From positions 1-7,611 of the forward strand of contig JAGQVC010000068.1 in assembly GCA_020438185.1 (NCBI GenBank): a DNA stretch of 7,611 bases. Direction: 5' to 3'. Below, one piece after another: positions 1 to 7,000 of this stretch. Positions within the stretch are counted from its first letter, which is position 1, and each line of letters starts with the position of its first letter. Under the pieces are notes generated by a model. That model saw only the letters and a list, made by a program, of their open reading frames with translations. It had not been told where the DNA came from and did no database searches. This stretch comes from Bacteroidota bacterium. Lineage in GTDB: Bacteria; Bacteroidota; Bacteroidia; M30B66. Position numbers and translations under genes: made by a program.

Positions 1-1
1 A

Positions 2-589
2 ATCAAAATCGTTTATCCATCCAACGGAGCCGACCTGAAAGGATTGATTAAAGCAGCTTATCACGACCCAAATCCGGTGGTAATTCTTGAACACAAAGGC
101 TTGTACTGGTCGAAAGTAAAGGGAACAGAAGCTGCAAGAACAACGCTGCCAGCCGAAGATTATATTTTGCCTTTAGGTAAAGCTGCAATAACTCAGGCAA
201 TAGAAGAAAAGTCCGATAAATCCTGTTTATCTGTTATCACTTACGGAATGGGTGTTCACTGGGCACTTAATGCCAGTTCTGAAATGCGCGACCGGATTGA
301 AATAATTGACCTGCGAACCTTATACCCGCTGGATGAAGCCTCCATATTCAATTCTGTTCGCAAAACCGGTAAGTGCCTCATTGTAACTGAAGAACCTGTC
401 AACAACAGCTTTGCACGTTCACTTGCGGGCCTTGTACAGGAGAATTGTTTCGAGCAGCTGGACGGGCCTGTCCGTGTGATTGGTTCGGAGAACATGCCCG
501 CGATTCCACTCAATTCGACACTAGAGCAAACCATGATTCCTAATTCGGAAAAGGTGAAAGACGCAATTATATCCTTACTCGAATACTAA
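2..589 (+). CDS. 2-oxoacid dehydrogenase E1, beta-subunit part (3' end; 5' part off the left edge)
   Basis: This is the last 195 codons of a thiamine-diphosphate-dependent E1 component, which decarboxylates a 2-oxoacid and passes the acyl group to an E2 lipoyl protein in the cytoplasm. The frame is open to the left edge, so the true start lies outside the window. What is visible is the end of the pyrimidine-binding domain (NPVVILEHKGLYWSK, about 71-115), then the transketolase-type C-terminal domain from about 228 (VITYGMGVHWALNA, LRTLYPLD, VTEEPVNNSF) to the TAA stop. From family knowledge, this wording (GLYWSK, ITYGMGVHW, NMPAIPLN) resembles the long Bacteroidota proteins that fuse E1 alpha and beta in one chain, often called 2-oxoisovalerate dehydrogenase. 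The fusion and the substrate cannot be seen here and are inferred. The next gene begins 54 bases downstream, and no clear terminator lies between. Confidence 0.88.
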   Translation: MKIVYPSNGADLKGLIKAAYHDPNPVVILEHKGLYWSKVKGTEAARTTLPAEDYILPLGKAAITQAIEEKSDKSCLSVITYGMGVHWALNASSEMRDRIEIIDLRTLYPLDEASIFNSVRKTGKCLIVTEEPVNNSFARSLAGLVQENCFEQLDGPVRVIGSENMPAIPLNSTLEQTMIPNSEKVKDAIISLLEY

Positions 590-643
590 CATCGCTTTTA
601 ATAGCTTCAAGGATTGATGTAAATTGCCTCAAATTATTTATTC

Positions 644-3310
644 ATGAGGTTTATTGCAATCATCCTCCTGTTAAACAGTGTTATACAAGCTCAAAGTTTC
701 CGCATTCCTCAATCGGAGAATGGATTAACTCTTCCCGAACTACAGCATAGCTTTGACTCCTGGGCTGACACTGCCGATTTGAAAAATACACGGCACTGGA
801 AATACATCAGCCGAAGGCTAAATGAATGGGAAACCAGAACAGACGGCTCTGGTAACCCCGGCAATCCTCAGGAATTGTTTCGTTACAGGGCTCAACGCTC
901 AGCGAAAAAATCCTCAGCCTTCGAAGGTTTATGGACGCCTTACGGACCTGATTATGTTCCGGAAAACTTCACCGGTTATGCCGAGAACGGCATTGGCCGT
1001 ATCAATTGTATTGCTTTTCATCCTGCAAATTCACAAATATTTTGGGTAGGCGTAGCTCAGGGTGGCTTGTGGAAAACTGAAGATGGAGGCCAGAATTGGA
1101 TTCCACTCACCGATAACCTTCCGCTCACCAGAGTGAGCGACATAGCTGTAAACCCCTCCAATCCTGATGAAATTTACATTTCTTTATGCGACTTTGAGTA
1201 TATCGGAATCGGGTTAGCTCTCGATAACCGATATCGGTTTGCACATTACGGGATGGGTGTTTTTAAAACGATTGACGGCGGTCAATCCTGGGAGCAAACT
1301 TCCCTTCAATTTGACGTTACCGACGCTGATGCTTCATTAATCAGGAAAATTCTTGTACATCCTGAGCAAACCAATCAGGTACTCGCATGTGGCGTTTCCG
1401 GAATGTACCGTTCCGATGATTCAGGTCAAAACTGGACTCAGGTTCTGGACACATTGTTCTGGGATTTGGTGCAGGATCCTCTTCAACCTAATATTGTTTA
1501 TGCTGCCTCGGGCTGGCTTCTGAGTTCAAATCAGGGTTACGCGTCCGTTTACAAATCACCGGACTTTGGGCAAACCTGGGTGGAACTAAACACAGGAATT
1601 CCAAATACCGGTGTCGTTCAACGAATCAAACTGGCTATATCAGAAAGTAATCCGGATATTCTTTATGCAATCACAGTTGACCCTGAAAGTGGTTTGGAAT
1701 CACTTTACAAGTCATTGAATGCCGGTGAGTCCTGGTTTGAACTTCCGCAATTACTTAATATTCTGGAAGGCGGGCAGGGGCAAAACCCGGGCGGACAGGG
1801 AACATACGATCTTGTGTTGCATGTTGATAAAGACAATTCTGATTTCGTATATGCCGGTGGCGTTAATTTGTACATGTCTTCGAATGGCGGAGTAAGTTTC
1901 GACCCGGTCAGCCACTGGACCTTGTATTATGGCGAAACCGTTCATGCCGATCAGCATTTTTTTACGCAACATCCATTAACCGACGAATATTTCATCTGCA
2001 ATGATGGCGGATTATATAAAACATCCCTGATAATCAGTCAAAACTGGGATGATGCCAACAATGGGATTCCCTGGCCAAGTCAGTGGACCAACTTAGGCGA
2101 CGGTATGCAAATAAGCTCATTTTACAGAGTTTCATCATCCAAATTAAACGATGACCGGGTAATTGCCGGAGCACAGGATAATGCTACCATGTATTACGAT
2201 GGCTTTGGATGGAGGTCTATTTTCGGGGGCGACGGGATGGATTGTTTGTTGAACCCCTTCGATGATCAGAATATAATCGGGGCTGCTCAGTATGGCGTTA
2301 TTTTCCAGACCGGCGACGGTGCCAATCAGGATTTTAATGTGTTTACAGCCGATGATGCGTTTGAAGTTGCCGAATGGACCACTCCAATCACCGGTTGTAT
2401 AACGCAATCGAATGATTTTTTAATGTTTACCGGGTTTCAGTCTGTATTTGCATCCTTTGACTGGGGTGTATTCTGGGAACCTCTTGGAACTCCTGATTTC
2501 TCTGGTCAACCGCTAACATCTTTGGATGTCTTCGGAAGTAACTGTGACCAGCTCATTGCCACTTCAAGAATCAATTATTTCGAGAATGTCCAGTCTAAAG
2601 TCTACAGCAGCGTAGACGGAGGCTTTGCATGGCTTGATATAACTAACGGTTTGCCCGATTCGCTTTATTACACCTCGGTGGCAGTTAACCGAAGCAATTC
2701 GTCCGAAATTGTTTTGACGCTTGGTGGTTTTGTTGATGGCATCAAGGTTTTCAGAACCACCAATGCAGGTCAAAGCTGGCAGAATATTTCATTTAACCTG
2801 CCTAATTTTCCTGTAAATCGTGCGGTATATCTCCCTTCGGGAGGAAATTTACTTCTGGCAACCGATGCTGGGGTGTTTTTGCTCGAAGAAGGCAGCGCTG
2901 AGTGGAGTGATCAGAGCGCCGGACTTCCGAATGTGATTGTTTCGGATATAGATATCAATGTGGCCTCCAATCGGGTTTACATTTCCACATTCGGCAGAGG
3001 GATTTGGGCAAGCGAACTTGGCGATATAACTTCTGTTAAGAACGTTGAATGCGATTCCGGAATTCAGTTCAGAACACTTGGCAATAAAGCGTTTGGCATT
3101 ACTTTGCCCGAGAATTTTTGTGGTTCACCTTCGGTGGATGTCTTTAAAAGCCTGGAGATTATTGATGTTATGGGCAGGCAGGTCATGTCTGTGCCGGTAA
3201 ACCAGAGCAATATTAATTTCGGCCTGCCGGCCGGATGTGCATCCGGATTGTATTTTGCCCGTTTGAGTGGTCCTAACCGAAGCCTGGTGCATAAATTTTA
3301 CGCTCAATAA
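644..3310 (+). CDS. Secreted Asp-box (sortilin/VPS10-like) beta-propeller protein with T9SS C-terminal domain
   Basis: An 888-residue exported protein of unknown specific function. Residues 1-16 form a signal peptide (hydrophobic core IAIILLL, likely cut near VIQA/QS). The body carries Asp-box turns of the S/T-x-D-x-G-x-x-W type: KTEDGGQNW (144-152), KTIDGGQSW (208-216), RSDDSGQNW (256-264), KSPDFGQTW (304-312), KSLNAGESW (356-364), SSVDGGFAW (655-663) and TTNAGQSW (705-712). Weaker versions lie near 412 and 603. These mark a sialidase/sortilin-like beta-propeller, probably two, ending at TFGRGIWASEL (782-792). Residues from about 806 form a T9SS type A sorting domain (LEIIDVMGRQV, LPAG-ASGLYFARL, final HKFYAQ), so secretion or surface anchoring through the outer membrane is inferred. 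The usual YPNP opening of that domain is absent. No sialidase catalytic set was recognised; binding or adhesion is as likely as enzymatic activity. ATG 644 is chosen because it gives the complete signal peptide. Confidence 0.85.
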   Translation: MRFIAIILLLNSVIQAQSFRIPQSENGLTLPELQHSFDSWADTADLKNTRHWKYISRRLNEWETRTDGSGNPGNPQELFRYRAQRSAKKSSAFEGLWTPYGPDYVPENFTGYAENGIGRINCIAFHPANSQIFWVGVAQGGLWKTEDGGQNWIPLTDNLPLTRVSDIAVNPSNPDEIYISLCDFEYIGIGLALDNRYRFAHYGMGVFKTIDGGQSWEQTSLQFDVTDADASLIRKILVHPEQTNQVLACGVSGMYRSDDSGQNWTQVLDTLFWDLVQDPLQPNIVYAASGWLLSSNQGYASVYKSPDFGQTWVELNTGIPNTGVVQRIKLAISESNPDILYAITVDPESGLESLYKSLNAGESWFELPQLLNILEGGQGQNPGGQGTYDLVLHVDKDNSDFVYAGGVNLYMSSNGGVSFDPVSHWTLYYGETVHADQHFFTQHPLTDEYFICNDGGLYKTSLIISQNWDDANNGIPWPSQWTNLGDGMQISSFYRVSSSKLNDDRVIAGAQDNATMYYDGFGWRSIFGGDGMDCLLNPFDDQNIIGAAQYGVIFQTGDGANQDFNVFTADDAFEVAEWTTPITGCITQSNDFLMFTGFQSVFASFDWGVFWEPLGTPDFSGQPLTSLDVFGSNCDQLIATSRINYFENVQSKVYSSVDGGFAWLDITNGLPDSLYYTSVAVNRSNSSEIVLTLGGFVDGIKVFRTTNAGQSWQNISFNLPNFPVNRAVYLPSGGNLLLATDAGVFLLEEGSAEWSDQSAGLPNVIVSDIDINVASNRVYISTFGRGIWASELGDITSVKNVECDSGIQFRTLGNKAFGITLPENFCGSPSVDVFKSLEIIDVMGRQVMSVPVNQSNINFGLPAGCASGLYFARLSGPNRSLVHKFYAQ

Positions 3311-3313
3311 ATC

Positions 3314-3324
3314 CGCCGAAGGCG
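3314..3324 (+). terminator. Small GC hairpin after the propeller gene (weak)
   Basis: CGCC (3314-3317) pairs with GGCG (3321-3324) around a GAA loop, starting 3 bases after the stop of the Asp-box protein gene. The stem is only 4 pairs and no T-run follows directly; the nearest T-run is part of the ttcA promoter element. It could slow polymerase but is marginal as a terminator. Confidence 0.2.
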
Positions 3325-3340
3325 AATAGCTTCTGATTCG

Positions 3341-3348
3341 TATTTTTG
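3341..3348 (+). promoter_or_regulatory. Candidate -7 promoter element for ttcA (TATTTTTG)
   Basis: TATTTTTG fits the Bacteroidota -7 consensus TAnnTTTG exactly. It ends 4 bases before the GTG start of ttcA, so transcription would begin at or next to the start codon, giving a leaderless or nearly leaderless message. No TTG-type -33 element is visible at 17-23 bases upstream. Confidence 0.55.
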
Positions 3349-3352
3349 CAGC

Positions 3353-4138
3353 GTGAAAAACGGGGACCAACAATTTGAAAAGCTGAGCAAGAAGCTTCGT
3401 AAAGCAGTTTGGGATGTTCAGGAGAAATTCGGAATTATTGAACCCGGCGACCGGGTGATGGCTTGTTTATCGGGTGGCAAGGACAGCTACACCATGCTCG
3501 ATATGCTGCTTCATATGCAATTGGTAATGGGTAACAGCTTCGAGATTATTGCGGTTAATCTGGATCAGAAACAGCCTGGTTTTCCGGAAGAAACGCTTCC
3601 CAAATACCTGAGTGAGACCGGTGTGAACTTTAAAATTTACGAACGTGACACCTATTCGGTGGTCACAGAAAAAATTGCTCCGGGTAAAACCATGTGCAGT
3701 TTATGCTCACGCCTGCGGCGGGGAATATTATACGATGCCGCAGAAGAACTTGGCTGCAATAAGCTGGCACTTGGTCACCACCGCGAAGATATTCTGGAGA
3801 CCTTTTTTCTGAATTTGTTCTTTGCCGGAAAATTGGAAACTATGCCGGCTAAGTTCCGAACTGATGATGGCCGCCACGTTGTAATAAGACCACTCGCTTT
3901 TTGCCGTGAGGAAGATATTGAGCTGTACGCAAGCGAAAGGCAATTCCCCATTATTCCATGCACACTCTGCGGTTCGCAGGAAAATATGCAACGCAAAAAC
4001 ATCAAGAAAATGATGAAAGACTGGGAGGCTGATTTTCCAAACCGGAAAGAAATCATGATGACGGCACTTTCAAAGGTGCATACTTCCCATTTGTTTGATG
4101 TAAATCGCTACGATTTCAAGGATTTAGTTGAGGTCTGA
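3353..4138 (+). CDS. ttcA: tRNA 2-thiocytidine biosynthesis protein TtcA
   Basis: An ATP-dependent, iron-sulfur tRNA thiolase that converts cytidine 32 of certain tRNAs to 2-thiocytidine in the cytoplasm. Visible marks of the 261-residue protein are the PP-loop ATP-pyrophosphatase motif SGGKDS (40-45), CSLC with Cys115 and Cys118, GHHREDILET (141-150), DDGRHVVIRPLAFCREEDI (171-189) and CTLCGSQEN (203-211). From family knowledge, the two CxxC cysteines plus one cysteine of the CxLCGSQ motif hold the 4Fe-4S cluster, and all are present. The protein is shorter than Escherichia coli TtcA but within the range of compact family members. The start is GTG 3353: no in-frame ATG lies between the preceding gene's stop and this point, and the next in-frame ATG would cut into the PP-loop region. 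A perfect -7 promoter element ends 4 bases before the start. The familiar GHHRDD motif reads GHHRED here, a conservative change. Confidence 0.93.
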   Translation: MKNGDQQFEKLSKKLRKAVWDVQEKFGIIEPGDRVMACLSGGKDSYTMLDMLLHMQLVMGNSFEIIAVNLDQKQPGFPEETLPKYLSETGVNFKIYERDTYSVVTEKIAPGKTMCSLCSRLRRGILYDAAEELGCNKLALGHHREDILETFFLNLFFAGKLETMPAKFRTDDGRHVVIRPLAFCREEDIELYASERQFPIIPCTLCGSQENMQRKNIKKMMKDWEADFPNRKEIMMTALSKVHTSHLFDVNRYDFKDLVEV

Positions 4139-4158
4139 GGAAAATCCTTAAGCCTCAA
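4128..4158. terminator. Hairpin covering both stop codons at the ttcA/135-residue gene convergence
   Basis: Bases 4128-4141 pair with 4145-4158 around an AAA loop. There are eleven Watson-Crick pairs, two G-U wobbles on the + strand RNA and one C-A mismatch; the outer block is TTGAGG with CCTCAA and the inner block AGGA with TCCT. It includes the TGA of ttcA (4136-4138) and the TAA of the minus-strand gene (complement of 4148-4150). No T-run follows on either strand, so it is not a classic intrinsic terminator. It may block read-through between converging genes or protect 3' ends. Confidence 0.4.
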
Positions 4159-4555
4159 TCAAGTATACATCGCTCTTATTTCGCATGATGTTTTTGAATA
4201 AAAAACCTCCGGGTTCGGGAATTATTTCTGCCAGATCAAAAATACTCACATCTTTTGGTAAGGCCTCAAAATAGAGAGTACAGGCGTGGTTTTTACCCTC
4301 ATTCACCACGGTCCAGTTAGGCGCAATACTCAAATTTTCGGCATGCATCAATCGACTGCGGTGTTGCGTTGTGCCCGAAATGAGATAGGTGGTAGGCCAA
4401 ACCCTGATTGCAAAATCTTCATGGTGTGCTTTAAACCGCAAATGCACAATAACATAGGCACGTTCTTCAACCTGCCTGGCAAATTGGGCAATCAGCTCTG
4501 GCTCAACAATTTCTTCAAGTATGCCCGGTTCGGGAAAATCAATTTCTGCACTCAT
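4148..4555 (-). CDS. Conserved-looking 135-residue protein of unknown function, coupled to the M1 peptidase
   Basis: I do not recognise a named family. The protein has no signal peptide or membrane segment, so it is probably cytoplasmic. It has an acidic N-terminus (about 1-30), a probable strand-rich middle (YVIVHLRFKAHH, FAIRVWPTTYLIS, 34-60), a basic turn (HRSRLMHAENLS), and a C-terminal section with alternating hydrophobic residues: ACTLYFEALPKDVSIFDLAEIIP (91-113), then PGGFLFKNIMRNKSDVYLIEA. The pattern suggests a small beta-sandwich-like fold, which is inference. Three points support it as a real gene. Its start ATG overlaps the stop of the secreted peptidase as ATGA (4555-4552). It fills the space exactly to 9 bases from the ttcA stop. 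Its composition is protein-like, without the rare-residue bias of shadow frames. AAGGA abuts the ATG, too close for a standard Shine-Dalgarno, so translation by coupling is likely. Confidence 0.75.
   Translation of the reverse strand: MSAEIDFPEPGILEEIVEPELIAQFARQVEERAYVIVHLRFKAHHEDFAIRVWPTTYLISGTTQHRSRLMHAENLSIAPNWTVVNEGKNHACTLYFEALPKDVSIFDLAEIIPEPGGFLFKNIMRNKSDVYLIEA
4552..4555 (-). other. ATGA stop/start overlap coupling the M1 peptidase and the 135-residue gene
   Basis: On the minus strand the sequence AAGGAATGA holds the last codons and TGA stop of the peptidase gene and the ATG of the next. This overlap normally means both are on one message and that ribosomes ending the first gene restart on the second. 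An exported enzyme and a protein without an export signal are thus made together. Confidence 0.75.
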
Positions 4556-6945
4556 TCCTTAATCAAACCTGCGGTCGAAATCTGACCATTCTTAAAATGC
4601 GTGACAACATTATATGTTCCTGCCGGGAGCTGGTCTGTTTTTACTAAAATCTTTTCAGCTTTATTCAATACAGGAATATGTGCATACTGCCTGCCGCTGA
4701 GGTCGTAAATTTCAACAAAACGGGCAGTTTTGTCCGGAAACTTAAGCGTTACCTCGCTACCAGCCGGATTTGGGTAAAGAATCGTTTTTTCTGCAGCTTG
4801 ATGCTCCGGTTCCTGTAAACCTAATGAGCTATCGATTACGGCAAAGGTGTATTCTCCAAGTAACAAGGTATCCACAGTGAAATTGCCAAATTTATCGGTC
4901 GTGCTGCTGAATGTTTGTTTGGTTGCAGCTATCGGGCGCCAGTCTTCCGCCGGATTACGGCGATAAAGCAATACAAGGTCGTTTTCATCTTCGATGAGTT
5001 CGTTATCGAGCCAGCCACTATTGGTGCTTGAAGTGCGGCCGTTATACGTTAGTTTTAGTTTTGCAACAAAATCGCTGTTCAACACCCCGTCGATTCTCCA
5101 GAAACGGTTAGGACTCAATCGGTACACCGAAAATGGTTCTTTCATTGGATCCGGCGCAACCCAATGATGTTCAACCCGAATTAACACTGAATCGTTTACT
5201 GTTTGGGTATTGATTTCTGCAAGTGCATTTGCCCAGTTCGCATTGCCGGTTGCTTTTATGAAACGCTCCTCAGCTGTCATTGCCTCACTGATTGATTCGT
5301 TCCTGTTTAAACTCGCAAACTCCGGAACAAACGGCACGGGAACTTCAACAAACCCGGAGGGACCGCTAAGTATTGCCTGGGTTGTATGCAACTCGAAAGC
5401 AGGGCCTCTGAAACTGATTTCAAATGGTACGTTGTTGTAAATGTGGTTATTCCCAATTGAGTTCTGGCTGTAATACACTTTAAATGTATTAAGACCGGTA
5501 TTTTCGAGCGAATCAATTATAAATTCTCCCCAACCCGGAGTATCCACCCAGTCTGCAAAGAAATCATGCAAATCCAGTCCGCTTGAAGCCTCAAGGGCAT
5601 CCCGGAAATCGTTCGAACTAACGTCCCTGAAAATATTCAAATTCATGTGGTATTTCACTCCTTCAAAAAAGAGGCTGTCGCCCATGTAAGTCCTCAGCGT
5701 ATGGATTATATCCGAAGGTCTTTCGTATGTAGAAGTTGAATACGTGTATTCATGTGGCACATTGCTCAAAGGCCAGTAACCACCATCTTTTACATGGCAA
5801 AGCTGAACCATATCTATGTGATTATCGCGAACTGCAGCGTCGTATGTAGCTCTGTCTGCCAGCCACTCATCGTATAGCCGCTCACAGTATGAAGCCCAGC
5901 CTTCGTTTAGCCACATTTCGGAGGCTGTTCTGCAGGTAGCCAGATCACCAAACCAGTGATGCGAAAGTTCATGAGCCATAATGTGTTTGTTTTCGGCTTC
6001 GCCGAATGAAAGTAATCCTCTCGGATAAGCAATATTGCTTGCATGCTCCATGGCTCCTGCGCCAAATGGTACAAACACATAACCTACACGATCCCAACGG
6101 TATGGACCGAAATGAGCTTCGAACTGGTGGAAAATTTCTTCCAGTGTAACAAATGAATTTTTAACAAGTGTAGTATCGCCGGGAACGGCAACCAGTTTTA
6201 CGTTAAGTGAATCGTTAAGTAAGCTTTCCCAGGTATAGTTTAGTTCAGTAAAAGTTGCAACTGCAACTGATGCCAGATAACTTGGTATTTCCTGTCCCAA
6301 TTCCCAGCGCCTGTGGCGGATACTGCCCTCAACCGTATCGCTTACCATAATTCCTCCGCAATAGGAAGTCATGTTTGATGGACAAAGCACTTCCACCGAG
6401 AAGGTGCAGCGCTCCACGAAATTATCGAAACAGGGAAACCAAACACGCCCAAAATTATGAGGATCGGCATCAAAGCCAACTCCAATATTGTAAGCGTAGC
6501 CACCCGAAAATGAAAAGCCTCCGAATCCTGAGGCGTCTTCCGGCGGAACGCCGTGATAATACACAACAATGCTGTAAGGAGAATCAGGTACCAGAGTTTC
6601 GGCTAAATCCACCGTAAACCGGGTTTCTTCCTGGTTAAATTCGAGCGGTGAATTGCCATAAACAACCGAATCCACCGTTAATCCAAGCAAATCCAGTGTA
6701 ATGGTACTAACTCCGTTTAATTTCGGGCTAAAATCAACACGTGTTGAAGCTTGTAATCCCGGAGTAGGTAAAGTACTCAAATCCAGAAAAATATCTGAAT
6801 GCAGAATGTCGATCGTATCACTCCGGGGATCAAGAGCAGCCGCATCAGCACGTCCGGATTTACACGCATGATTCTGAGCCTGAACAGAATGGGAGAAGAT
6901 TAAGCCTGATGCAATCAGGAAGCATAGTTTGATTCGGGTATTCAT
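4552..6945 (-). CDS. Secreted M1-family zinc metallopeptidase (aminopeptidase N-like) with T9SS C-terminal domain
   Basis: A 797-residue gluzincin peptidase expected to remove N-terminal residues from peptides outside the cell. Residues 1-23 are a signal peptide (LCFLIASGLIF, cleavage after VQA/QN). An M1 N-terminal beta domain follows (about 45-250). The substrate-binding loop reads GAMEH (297-301), a variant of GxMEN. The zinc site is HELSH (325-329) followed after 18 residues by Glu348 in WLNEGWASYCE, the full HExxH-x18-E pattern. Tyr407 in STYERPSDIIHTLR is the likely transition-state tyrosine. The helical C-terminal domain of classic aminopeptidase N is missing; instead there are strand-rich segments (about 480-710). 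A T9SS sorting domain closes the protein from about 721 (LYPNPAGSEVTL, VEIYDLSGRQ, LPAGTYNVV, final GLIKE). It lies 55 bases after the Fur-family gene on the same strand and overlaps the next gene by 4 bases. Function is confident; peptide preference is unknown. Confidence 0.93.
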   Translation of the reverse strand: MNTRIKLCFLIASGLIFSHSVQAQNHACKSGRADAAALDPRSDTIDILHSDIFLDLSTLPTPGLQASTRVDFSPKLNGVSTITLDLLGLTVDSVVYGNSPLEFNQEETRFTVDLAETLVPDSPYSIVVYYHGVPPEDASGFGGFSFSGGYAYNIGVGFDADPHNFGRVWFPCFDNFVERCTFSVEVLCPSNMTSYCGGIMVSDTVEGSIRHRRWELGQEIPSYLASVAVATFTELNYTWESLLNDSLNVKLVAVPGDTTLVKNSFVTLEEIFHQFEAHFGPYRWDRVGYVFVPFGAGAMEHASNIAYPRGLLSFGEAENKHIMAHELSHHWFGDLATCRTASEMWLNEGWASYCERLYDEWLADRATYDAAVRDNHIDMVQLCHVKDGGYWPLSNVPHEYTYSTSTYERPSDIIHTLRTYMGDSLFFEGVKYHMNLNIFRDVSSNDFRDALEASSGLDLHDFFADWVDTPGWGEFIIDSLENTGLNTFKVYYSQNSIGNNHIYNNVPFEISFRGPAFELHTTQAILSGPSGFVEVPVPFVPEFASLNRNESISEAMTAEERFIKATGNANWANALAEINTQTVNDSVLIRVEHHWVAPDPMKEPFSVYRLSPNRFWRIDGVLNSDFVAKLKLTYNGRTSSTNSGWLDNELIEDENDLVLLYRRNPAEDWRPIAATKQTFSSTTDKFGNFTVDTLLLGEYTFAVIDSSLGLQEPEHQAAEKTILYPNPAGSEVTLKFPDKTARFVEIYDLSGRQYAHIPVLNKAEKILVKTDQLPAGTYNVVTHFKNGQISTAGLIKE

Positions 6946-6950
6946 GCTAA

Positions 6951-6958
6951 CAAAAATC
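6951..6958 (-). promoter_or_regulatory. Candidate weak -7 promoter element for the M1 peptidase (GATTTTTG)
   Basis: On the minus strand GATTTTTG differs from TAnnTTTG only at its first base and ends 5 bases before the ATG at 6945. It is the same geometry as the elements before ttcA and the Fur-family gene. No convincing -33 element was found. The peptidase may alternatively be read from the upstream Fur-family gene's transcript across the 55-base gap. Confidence 0.35.
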
Positions 6959-7000
6959 GACTATTTTGAATAAACTTTTATGCCTTGTCTGAACGCCCGC

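Noticed and set aside
619..626. GTAAATTG before the propeller gene as a -7 element
   Set aside because: It lacks one T of TAnnTTTG and has no -33 partner; too weak to list as a promoter. The gene may be read from the E1 transcript or from an unrecognised promoter.
1226..1239. Perfect 14-base palindrome AACCGATATCGGTT
   Set aside because: It lies deep inside the propeller coding sequence, has no second copy or partner element, and a palindrome of this length can arise by chance in 7.6 kb; no regulatory context supports it.
3231..3246. CCGGAT-gtgc-ATCCGG inverted repeat near the 3' end of the propeller gene
   Set aside because: It is inside the T9SS tail coding region, 60 bases before the stop, with no T-run; better explained by coding for the Ala-Gly-Cys-Ala-Ser-Gly turn than as a terminator.
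4556..4560. AAGGA (minus strand) as a Shine-Dalgarno for the 135-residue gene
   Set aside because: It touches the ATG with no spacing, whereas a functional site needs about 5-9 bases; it is simply the Lys-Glu codons at the end of the peptidase.
4286..4585. 99-residue open frame on the + strand
   Set aside because: It overlaps the 135-residue gene and the peptidase 3' end antisense. It has no recognisable motif, while the minus-strand reading shows clean coupling to its neighbour and fills the space to the convergent stop.
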